A DNA stretch of 64,000 nucleotides from Ectocarpus siliculosus. Its lineage: Eukaryota; Sar; Phaeophyceae; Ectocarpales; Ectocarpaceae. Positions 24,901 through 32,408 of the stretch are shown piece after piece. The position numbers and the translations under genes were made by a program. The stretch lies in NCBI GenBank assembly GCA_000310025.1, contig FN649733.1, forward strand, positions 1,704,979-1,768,978. Reading direction: 5' to 3'. The notes under the pieces were generated by a model, which had not been told where the DNA came from, did no database searches, and worked only from the letters and a program-made list of their open reading frames with translations. Within the stretch, counting starts at the first letter, position 1, and every line of letters starts with the position of its first letter.

Positions 24901-25792
24901 AGACAGGGCCAGAGGAAGGGCAGCTACTATCGATTTTTACAAGTGCAGAACGGCCAGCAACAGTAGATGTGTCACCCCCAACCGCTGTTGCGACAGCAGA
25001 ACCGATTGCAGCGGAAACAGTAAAGCGGGGCGTAATCGCGGTAGAAGCAAACCGAGGTCCATGCGAAAAACGGAGATACCCACAGGACAGCATACGTCCG
25101 GCGATAAAAGCTTGATGCACACGAGGTTGAAGCGGATCCAACCAAGCAGAAAAGGCGTCCAAAAGCACACCATGCCACGCATACACAGCAGTGGAAGCTA
25201 GCACAAAAGGACCGGTATTAAATGGGGACACGAGATTGTCCGACCAAAACACACGCAGAGCAGCACGGCGTTCCTCCGCAACGGGTGCCGAAGTGCGAGC
25301 AAAGACCGCTGTGGGTTTGCGCTGTTGAAAGGTTTCCAATTCGAATGCCTTGAGGGTGAATGATGCTCCAAAAAAAATTTCCATGTGATTGCGAAAAATG
25401 GAGGGAAGGCTGGTGGGGCGGCTGACACCCAATTTGTGTGCACACAATGCTCTCCACGTCGAAACAAGCGGAGTCAAATCGGAGAGCACCACAGGGAAAT
25501 CCGCGGACATCGGCCGGTACGCCGGCATGAATGCAGTAGAAGTGGTAGCGGACGCGGGAAGCATGCTATCATCTCGAGTCCCGCTACACAAAGACAGCAA
25601 CTCCGGTTGCTTCATGCAAAGCGTGTCCGCCACCGAAATAACTTCATGGACCGCCGATGCAGACAAAATAGCTTGGGAGGGGCGGCGAGCGTAGGAAAAA
25701 TCACCTACAACATCGCGATGACCGCCGAGACGCGTATCCTTCGCAAGGTCCCAGTCCCGCGGGCGCTTAGCGAAAGCATCGCAAGCCAGCAT
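21932..25792 (-). CDS. Gag-like protein of the LTR element, 1286 residues
   Basis: A single uninterrupted frame fills most of the element. Residues 1-300 are globular-looking and unrecognised. An alternative start at residue 305 (MSSGYVELMDGNEE) opens an acidic stretch. Residues about 431-537 form a long Ala/Glu/Arg/Lys coiled coil of repeated EEREAALAEAARKQ. Residues about 780-855 are an Arg-Ser domain (SRSRSRST, RRRSRSRSPTR). Residues about 1055-1100 hold three 16-residue APALPQQPLVVSSAST copies. The C-terminus has a helical segment with PLLRKRVRAAVVEGQTTN. No CCHC knuckle, DSG protease motif, YVDD box or DDE motif is visible. A structural nucleoprotein role is inferred from position and coiled coil only. 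An RS domain is unusual for Gag and may indicate capture from a host gene. Confidence 0.7.
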   Translation of the reverse strand: MLACDAFAKRPRDWDLAKDTRLGGHRDVVGDFSYARRPSQAILSASAVHEVISVADTLCMKQPELLSLCSGTRDDSMLPASATTSTAFMPAYRPMSADFPVVLSDLTPLVSTWRALCAHKLGVSRPTSLPSIFRNHMEIFFGASFTLKAFELETFQQRKPTAVFARTSAPVAEERRAALRVFWSDNLVSPFNTGPFVLASTAVYAWHGVLLDAFSAWLDPLQPRVHQAFIAGRMLSCGYLRFSHGPRFASTAITPRFTVSAAIGSAVATAVGGDTSTVAGRSALVKIDSSCPSSGPVFLKKENTMSSGYVELMDGNEEILDYEAEGEPSTAELLAGAGTGDESESTPGASAADDLRYNIATADPADLEQAYTAGRISLRDVVRAARLSPGSPICARPFSLPQEDMVMHLSQDEFAAFQELTEMWHRGLASEVAAAEERKLLEEREAALADDARKQEEERQAALAEAARKQAKEREAALAEAARRQEEEREAALAEAARKQEEEREAARAAAQKKAELAAREEYVRAARAKQGALRSRLEDLGRRPQTSTLLSRPVRRRVVPPPTPQAAPEVAAAPQFSVTLGGPAGDADGASDDEAEEYRFHAEDTAFLSRPLSTPTDVITFHDADRTSALFAWAGLQHIVRDRCPDSYTDLGFAHLVSSPFLDQLEPSIRQSVFLLVSALRRASFTEGPQGTAVVVHNGGIRLPLARTATNDDFQHDLQLPQQDSARRAHGSGGTKDYSLSAAPASASRRSRWGDQAPTAKSGTAERTSRGPGVEDGGRGYAESSSKRRHRESRSRSRSTDRQPRHAPSSRRGRSRSSDRRGSNTPSRRRSRSRSPTRSGGNSRATSSDSGRGGKGRRKSGRGRRQVQYDRCDFRSSGLLGERKTASEDGSLCSSPPVLPPPADVGPPPVSTLAFKLANMQLREHSAAVKSHAPTHTVVDQPTSSLLLDERVGSPRNAASHASTSASRTEMLLEQVLTLLRAQTPGQVVDAAADSNVPPSVPSNAPSMPPSAPPFSSRAHLAPLQDHASSSSGVRSGYEVHDEAAARTTAVSSSSAPAAPALPQQPLVVSSASTAPALPQQPLVVSSASTAPALLQQPLVVPPPLPRTSILIDPRPATGHVMASPANATSPLPQDDASLPLSSTGARTRQEALDAADAAAAEADTIRIQDKMDKLKPEQLDSVTRLPLGSDPDEFARFASSCKGVVTEILNKSDVKRKQTFASSTWVAGWLPLLRKRVRAAVVEGQTTNRATLEFLDATFQQVENHLRKEPWVLSFVAVFWGSLG
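22487..22630 (-). repeat. 48-bp tandem repeat inside the gag-like ORF
   Basis: caccaccaaaggctgttg recurs at 48-bp spacing three times on the plus strand. On the minus strand it encodes 16-residue Pro/Ala/Ser units without breaking frame. Confidence 0.85.
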
Positions 25793-25941
25793 CCTCTACA
25801 AGAGAAGAAGCAGAGAAGGCTAAGTCTAGAATCTCGTGGGTGGTGAGACCAAATAACAAACAACCCCGTGATTGTGAAGAAAGCGTGACAACAACACACA
25901 GCAGTGGAGGCCGCGTCCAGCACCCGCTTACCGTGTAATGC

Positions 25942-25953
25942 CAGCTGACGCCA
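25942..25953 (-). promoter_or_regulatory. Candidate primer-binding site
   Basis: Starts 2 nt inside the 5' LTR and reads TGGCGTCAGCTG on the minus strand. TGG plus a TCAG core resembles the TGGTATCAG of initiator-Met tRNA sites. The match is partial, so the primer tRNA is a guess. Confidence 0.45.
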
Positions 25954-25955
25954 AG

Positions 25956-26253
25956 TTTAAAGGAGGGGAAGCCGTGGGTGGTAGCTTGCTCCTAGAGATA
26001 GATGAAGGTAGGTTCTGTCGTTGACACGCTTGTCCACGATCACGTAGAGATGAGAAAGTTGCTTGTTATTGCTGAGAGACGATCAGCAAGGGTCTGAGGT
26101 GAAGTGGGGATCCAACTTCACCTCAGGGGGGTACGCAGACTAGACAAAATCCTAAGAGGGTAGGTGTCTGAAGGGTATACCTCCTGAGACCGACCCACAT
26201 CCTATCAACAATAAGATGTACCCTATTTAAGCTAGCAGCCACACTCCTTAACA
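25956..26253 (-). repeat. 5' LTR of the gag-only element
   Basis: Identical over its length to 21231-21528. On the minus strand a TATA-like TTAAATAGG lies near its start. A perfect 11-bp hairpin (ctgaggtgaag/cttcacctcag, around 26095-26126) lies centrally and could be a transcript structure or 3'-end signal. Confidence 0.85.
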
Positions 26254-26257
26254 CTAT

Positions 26258-26768
26258 GTGGAGAGAATGACCCTGCAGCAAACATCATATCATGTCTGTG
26301 ATTTCTGTGATGCCTATGCCCGGGATTCACTTTATTTTCACAAAGTTCACTCTTCTCTACGTTACTGATGTTCGGTATAACTATTTCATACGTCATGACT
26401 TTCCTTCTCATCCCGTCTCCTTCTCCAGTGTAGCAATAAAGCCGTCCACTCACTGAAAAGACTCCACCACATCCCGTTCGACTGTGGGTATATCTCGAAT
26501 GGGTAGTCTTTCTGTGTGTGTTTTTATTATTCCTTAATAAAGCCGTTGTTGCGTCTCCAGACGTCTTCGATGATGACGCTGCTGTTGTTGTTGTTGTCGT
26601 CCAGGAAGTACGCCTCCTTGGTCTTGTCGGTCTTGTATGTCGTTGTTGTCAAGGTAGTCCTGCCTTGCTCTTCTCGGTAGTGGTTGGTGTGTAGTCGTCG
26701 CACCAGCCTTCTCGTGCTGTCCTTATACATCTGAAATTGTCACATCTGCAGTTCCACCATGAAATCTC
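26258..26768 (-). other. Probable 3' untranslated/LTR part of a Copia remnant
   Basis: Lies between the young LTR element and the RNase H stop codon on the minus strand. An open frame at 26730-26527 is Asn/Thr-rich around a GTT repeat and not convincing. No second LTR was found, so the ends of the Copia copy are undefined. Confidence 0.3.
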
Positions 26769-26896
26769 CTATTTCGTAGATCCTCCATGTTCTTGAACCA
26801 ATGTCCGCAGTTTGACGAATTGGACACGTTCCAGATGCTTGGTCAATATGTCCGCAAGCTGCTCCTCACTCCTCACGAACTTTAGCACAATACTGA
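26769..26896 (-). pseudogene. Copia retrotransposon, RNase H C-terminal fragment
   Basis: The minus strand reads VLKFVRSEEQLADILTKHL followed by FVKLRTLVQEHGG and a stop. This matches the hallmark end of Ty1/Copia pol, where K-(Y/F)-V-R-S-x-x-Q-x-A-D-(I/L)-(L/M)-T-K precedes the terminal helix. About 42 codons survive. Immediately upstream the frame passes into a SINE, so the rest of pol is missing. Confidence 0.8.
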
Positions 26897-27212
26897 GGTC
26901 GCCCCGGTGGTCTAGTTGGTATCCTCGAACCCTTCTAAATAAAGGCCAGGTCAGGCGTTCGAATCCCGGCGTACGCGAGCTTTTCTTGCAAAGTGAGTTT
27001 TTCTCTCGCTTCCGCTGCTGGCCTAGAGGATAGCTCCAGTTCGTGTGTGCACAGAGGGAAGAGAGTGCTGAACTCTTCACGCATTAAAAATCGAAGGCAA
27101 AGTACCGCAGGAGGGGAGGGTAGAGAGGGGCTCTTCTGTGTGACCACGGGTAGGAGTAAACGGCACTAGTGCTGTGAGCGCTGATTGGAAGTGAAGACAA
27201 AAAAAAAAAAAA
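26897..27212 (+). mobile_element. tRNA-derived SINE, copy A
   Basis: The head resembles a tRNA with an A box (tggtctagttggt, about 26908-26920) and a B box (cgttcgaatccc, about 26955). A unique body follows (cgcttccgctgctggcctag, then gggaagagagtgctgaactc) and the end is an A run at 27199-27212. Two further copies share head and body in the same order (35224-35885 minus, 54171-54488 minus). A polymerase III promoter is inferred from the boxes. Confidence 0.75.
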
Positions 27213-27539
27213 TGCATGTAGTATGTGGAGTAATTGATGTGTCTCTCTGTGAAAGGATATGGGAGATTATTAATGGTGGCATTCTCATTTAGAGCAGTGC
27301 GCATTTTTCGAAATTTGGCCGTTCCAGGGACATTGATATACCCGCTGGCACTAACGTCTTTTCATTGGTCACCGGGTACGCGGTCGATGCGAAGAATATA
27401 GACACACACCTACCTATTGACTTGCCAACACCTGGCGTGGAGGGATACAGGGCGGCAAGTCCATGGCATGTCACAACAAACACCAGCATGTACAAATGAT
27501 CAATCAATGACCTGTCAGGACGCCTGTAGACCCAAAAGG

Positions 27540-28262
27540 GGTAAGCAACAGGAAAACCTTCTGGTACCGTGTACATGGCTGGAGCGGATTAGCTGCCCAC
27601 CTGAACGCGGCATCACCAGCAAACGGATTATTATGCCGGTGTTGGTGCATATACATGGATAAACAGAAGTCTATAGCTAAGCATGAGATTTCCTTCGCAA
27701 TAATAATGAAACAGCTGGTAAGCATGCAGTTTGAATATTACCACCGAACGATTATTCCTCGGGTGTGCAACAACCGCGGAGTGATGTCAATCTGTTGGTT
27801 GCATGTATATTCAGCAGTACAACAGCAGGGATTTACCGTAGATAAAAGGTTGAAATTAATTGTGAACGTCACACTACTACCGTCCAATGGTTGTTGTGTA
27901 TAATGTCTGTCTCCATTCTCTCTCTACATATTTGAATGCTGCATTATCTCTACGGTTGTTGCACACCAGAAGAAAAAATCGTTGGATGGTGTCTTCACCA
28001 AACAAGACGTCGTGCCTTTCGCTGGATACCATCACTTGTTTCATACCATGGTCTGAGAAGAAAACGTACTAATCATGGTTGGTTGCCGCGTAGTATACAC
28101 TGCGTCAACACCGACATCGATTGGATATTCCGTCTGCTGGTGATGCAGCGTCCAGGCGGACAAGTCGTCCGCTCCAGCTGCACGCAAGGATATGTTACCG
28201 GTTGCTTGTAGATTACGCGTCGCTAATTTACTTGACGGCAGAGAGAGGCGGCTTGTTGTGTG
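27540..28262. mobile_element. Foldback/TIR repeat family, copy 2
   Basis: Inverted arms lie at 27578-27645 and 28106-28178 (left arm gctggagcggattagctgcc). Flanks aagcaacaggaaaa at the left and gcagagagaggcggcttgtt at the right match copy 1 at 14005-14788. The copies differ by many substitutions and small indels, so they are not recent duplicates. No coding capacity. Confidence 0.65.
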
Positions 28263-28269
28263 TGATGGT

Positions 28270-29270
28270 AGATAAGATCTATCCTATCCAGACACTGTGG
28301 AGTGGCTATGTATGCAGATCTTCACGGAGGGGTGGGGCTTTTCTCGTCTACCCGTCAGCTGGCCATTGACATTCGTGATATGTTGAGTGCTGCTGTTGTA
28401 CAGTATTGTTGTTGTTGTTGTTGTTGTTTTTCTTCACATTAAACTCGTGTCAGTTGCTTATCCCAAAATCTAGCAAAGACTCGGCCCGTGGTCACAAAAA
28501 TGCTCAATCCATCAGAAGATCCAAAGAACACGCACACTATTAGCAAGAAACGGGTACACAAGCCCGAGGAGGTACACCTACAATCCCTGCAGCACGTTTG
28601 CGTGCTCACAACTGAACTACACGCCCACACACTACAATTCGACTACAGCAGGCGGCATCACCTCCCTTGTCCCGCACTTCACCAAAATGAATGTTTGTCG
28701 ACTACAGCGTACTGCTGTCTGAAGTGCTATCTGTACAAAATAACACCATGGTGTATGGTGCACAACAAGCTCGGGGCATGCAGCTGCTGTCTGAAGTGCT
28801 GTCAGAATGGTCCCGTGGACATACAATGAAGAAGAACAACCAACCAAAGTCATCATTGCAATTGACAATCGCCCGAAACAGTATACCATGGTGTGATACA
28901 TACAGGCTCAAGTAGAAACCGGTTCTTCCTCCCTCGGTTGCAATGGAAAATGGGCCAACCACTATATACTGGTGCAGGCTAAGGGCTCCTCCCTCTCTCC
29001 TCCCTAAAACACATGCAGAGAGAAGGATACATCCTAAGGGTAGCTCGCATAGGACTGGGTTCTAGGGCCACGTGTTCGACTCAACACAACAAACAACAGC
29101 CGAGTCGATCTCGACTAAATACTACACGTCAGTCAGTATATATACTGTTCATGTACGCATGATACAGCACGTACGTACGTACTCAGACTATCTATACAGA
29201 AGTGTGACGAGCCACATCGATCGGTGAGTATTGCCTTCAAGGAAGGGTGCCGGGAAAAACAATTTCTGAC
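28270..29270. other. Repeat-rich DNA without a gene
   Basis: Contains a GTT run near 28406-28430 and a short duplicated segment around ctgctgtctgaagtgct (28723 and 28788). A pyrimidine-rich patch lies at about 28980 and a palindromic acgtacgtacgt at about 29171. No exon chain is visible. Confidence 0.5.
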
Positions 29271-29278
29271 ACCTATGT

Positions 29279-29396
29279 TAAGGAGGACCCGATTCGCAGG
29301 GTATCCGTCGATTGACTTTTACCAGAATCGGTACACCTAAGGAGGACCCGATTCGCAGGGTATCCGTCGATTGACTTTTACGAGAATCGGTACACC
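29279..29396. repeat. 59-bp tandem repeat, two units
   Basis: taaggaggacccgattcgca starts at 29279 and again at 29338. The units differ at one visible base (ttaccag versus ttacgag). A third unit lies 275 bp downstream at 29613. Confidence 0.9.
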
Positions 29397-29612
29397 TTCG
29401 CATATGGCGTCAGCTGGATACTGGTTCGAATCTCCTTGGGTGCATGTTTTTTCTCCTGACTTGGACATTTTCCCATGGACACAATTTGTGTCAGTCCTGA
29501 GAACACCTCTTGGAATCGATCCTATAAAGAACCTTGTGACACTTCCATCGAATTACCCGTCCTGGCCACAAGAGGTTCCCAGTTGAGGGTAAATTCTGTG
29601 GGTGGAGAGTGT

Positions 29613-29671
29613 TAAGGAGGACCCGATTCGCAGGGTATCCGTCGATTGACTTTTACCAGAATCGGTACACC
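29613..29671. repeat. Dispersed third unit of the 59-bp repeat
   Basis: Same unit as 29279-29396, preceded by gtg and followed by ttcgcacc. The fragment between units 2 and 3 is not repeated. Confidence 0.85.
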
Positions 29672-29781
29672 TTCGCACCTATCTATGTACCCTCCAAAGG
29701 CGCTGAGGGGGGGGGGGGTATACTAATATCAAGTAAAAAAAATAACAATACAAAATTATTTTTTGAACTTTTCTCGCAATT

Positions 29782-31039
29782 AGACCCATGTTTATGGTCG
29801 CCAAATCTTTGAAAAAAATCTTCAAAAGTTGTCAAACATTTGCGCGCGAATATCTGCCAGAGGAACATTTGAGTACCGTTTTTATGGGCAAAAAAATCTT
29901 TATCGTGTGGTTTTGTGGTTTTCTCGAAATTCATCGCACGTGCGGCGGGAATCGTGGTCTACTGCTACCAAACGATTTGTGACAGACAAACCACAAATGC
30001 GTCATGGAAACTGAATGTAACGAGCTCGCAAAGGGCTCCCCACAACCCTTGATGCACTGAGCTGATGCTGTGCCCGCCAATATGTGGCGATAGCGCTCCG
30101 TGCGTGCGAGAAAAAATGTTCTCGGTGTCAAAAAGAGACCAAAACGTGCGTCAGCGCTTCCCAACGGCAAAAAGTCGGCCGCTTGAGAGGACATGTGAGT
30201 ACAAAACTATCCAGCTCTCGTCCTCTAGACAATCGATTCATGTTTTGTCTTCTTGGGTGTCTTCTCCATCAACGTCTCTCATCCGGTTGTGCGTGGGTTA
30301 GCAGTGGCCGCGCTCAGCCGGCAGGGAGGCACATCGTTGTGCGCGCAACGTTGTGGACACAACGTTTTTTTCTGTCTATTTTTTCACTTGAATATTGAGG
30401 GCTTGTTCCTCCGTCCCAAAAAAGACTTTTTCAACACATCGAGTTCACAGCGACGCGCCTCCCTGCCTGTTGAGTACGTCCACTGCTGAACCACGCACAC
30501 CCGGATGAGAGCCGTTGATGGAGAAGACACCCAAGAAAACAAAACATGAGTCGATGGTCTAGAGGACGAGAGCTGGATAGTTTTGTGCTCACCTCTCCTC
30601 TCAAGCAGCCGACTTTTTGCCGTTCGGAGACACAAACCACGCTTTCTCCGTGCCCTCCAAACCACCGCTGTCTGTTCGTTTTTTTGTGCACGCTTGACGA
30701 GCTCCCGCCCTGTATCAGCCGGCAAAACATTGACACGGTGACTCTAGGGTTGCCCGGATCCCTCTATGAGCTTGCTACGTTGAGTGTGCGCTGCGCAGTG
30801 GTTGGTGTTTAGGACGGAAGGGGCGGTCGGCTACTAATCTCGCCGCTCTTGGGAAACATTTTCGCGATCTGCCCCATTTCAAAATGTTCGAGAATATTTT
30901 GTCAAACGAGCGACTTTTGCCCCATTTCAAAATGTTTGAGAAGATTTTCTCCCATAAACAGTGAAACAAAATCTTTGTCCGCAAATGTCTGAAAATATAA
31001 ACATTTTCGCAAAGATTTGGCGACCATGAACATGGGTCT
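29782..31039. mobile_element. Foldback element with long inverted arms
   Basis: Outer ends acccatgtttatggtcgcca (29784) and its reverse complement (ending 31037) match over 28 nt with one mismatch. Inner arms 30163-30338 and 30449-30624 are each 176 nt and about nine in ten identical when one is reverse-complemented. They surround a roughly 110-nt loop. The DNA between outer ends and inner arms is also similar but more diverged. No transposase is visible, so this is a non-autonomous foldback-type element or a hairpin-forming inverted duplication. Confidence 0.65.
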
Positions 31040-32408
31040 TTACTGCACCACTGATTTTTTTTCATTTCGACCTCTCTAGGACATAGTGTTATGGTATTTG
31101 GAGGTAGACATGTGATAGTGGTTGATCATGGTTATTTGGCGCCGTCGGATGCTATGACGTGACGTCATGCTAGATCAGGGCTTTATGCCGAGACATGTGC
31201 CCTTCTGTTCAGTGTGTGCGTACAGGCGATCTATGATCGTGTGTGCGTGGGATATTGTGAGTTGGCTTGGAAAGCGTTAATCAAGAGAAAGAGAACAACG
31301 GAAAGCAACAACAACCTGCTACTGTGGTCGGACAAGAGAGTTCCACACAGCTCAAAGGTGATTGATTCTGAAGGAAGGGGTCAAATACCATTACAATAGG
31401 TGTCGTTTTCACTTTTCTGTGGGCATGCTATTGCCCATAATAAATGAAAATAGCCTACATACAATTGTGGTATGCAATAGTCTACCTATTCCCAAAGAAC
31501 ATTGGGTGAGGACCAGACTACGTATGAATATGGCGCCCCCGACTGGCTCCTGTACTGGCTCCTGTACATGTAGGCATGCCTCGACGTTAGCACCGTCGAC
31601 GAGGGAAAGGGACGGCTGGAGGACCCTTCTCGCGATCAAAAGAATAATATTCAGCGCACCGCAGCAGGAAGGTGGGGCATAAAACATAAAATAAAAAGAG
31701 ACCGAGATGGATTCGTTGGGTCATCTCTGTACCGCTGTACTGTAGAAAAAAAACGAGGAAAAAAGCCCCCGGTGTGTGTTTACTCCCTCCTGTGTGACCC
31801 GGGCTGGTTGTAGTTGTACGAAATTTCAAGTAGAACACACACACAGCAGACATGAATGAAGTACAACAGTCCGTGCCCTGCTCTTCTCCCCCCTTCTGAA
31901 TCTGAAATCCAACCGAAAACACCAGCTCAGACCGCCAACGGATGAAATCTGGCAGTCCTGTTTGTCTCCGCTGGATGAAATAGAAGTATTTGTTTGTTTG
32001 TTCCCCCCCTGGACACAAGAACTATAAGTAAGTAGGAAATGGTCTTCAGTAGAAGAAGAATGCATTTATTTGCCTAGATTGCTGCGCAGTCTCCATCCCA
32101 AACGTGTGGTCAGCAACTAACTACAAAAACGGGACGAAGACGCACCAACCAATCATCAACCACACCACATCCATTTATCCGAAAAACATGAATAATGGGG
32201 AAAAATATGACAGACATCCACCCGACAGACGGGCGGGCGGTTGGCGGGCCGTACAATAACTCTCCTTGCACGGGTCCTTCATCACCAGCGCCACCCCACT
32301 AGCCCACATTTCCGGACTGCTGCTGAACCCGCGTGGTATCACCAGCAGCGCAGTTATCGCGAGCGACGTTTGCACTGCGAAATCTTTCTGCTGAGACAAA
32401 GAGATCCA
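31040..32408. other. Upstream region of the beta-helix gene
   Basis: No supportable coding sequence. Contains a short direct repeat (ctggctcctgta) at about 31544 and A/T-rich tracts. The 5' UTR and promoter of the gene starting at 32409 must lie here, but no unambiguous TATA or initiator could be chosen. Confidence 0.4.

Larger units (their letters stand above)
21231..26253 (-). mobile_element. Intact non-autonomous LTR retrotransposon with gag-like ORF only
   Basis: Two identical 298-bp direct repeats (21231-21528 and 25956-26253) bracket 4.4 kb. Read on the minus strand, the LTR begins TGTTAAGGAG and ends CTCCTTTAAA. The element is flanked by a 4-bp repeat, plus-strand CTAT, at 21227-21230 and 26254-26257. 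Two bases inside the 5' LTR lies a candidate primer-binding site beginning TGGCGTCAGC. Just before the 3' LTR is the purine-rich AGGGTGGGCTAG. The interior carries one long frame, 25792 to 21932, and no protease, integrase, reverse transcriptase or RNase H. By known classes this is closest to a TR-GAG type element that must borrow enzymes. Identical LTRs imply a recent insertion. Confidence 0.85.

Noticed and set aside
22980-25201. Plus-strand frames across the gag-like ORF
   Set aside because: Antisense shadows of repeats and the RS domain. LTR polarity, PBS and PPT place the gene on the minus strand.
21231-26253. Terminal-inverted-repeat DNA transposon reading of the repeats
   Set aside because: The two 298-bp repeats are direct, not inverted, and primer and purine tracts sit where an LTR element needs them.
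29279-29671. CRISPR array
   Set aside because: Units are 59 bp, two are contiguous without spacer, and the context is a eukaryotic repeat field.
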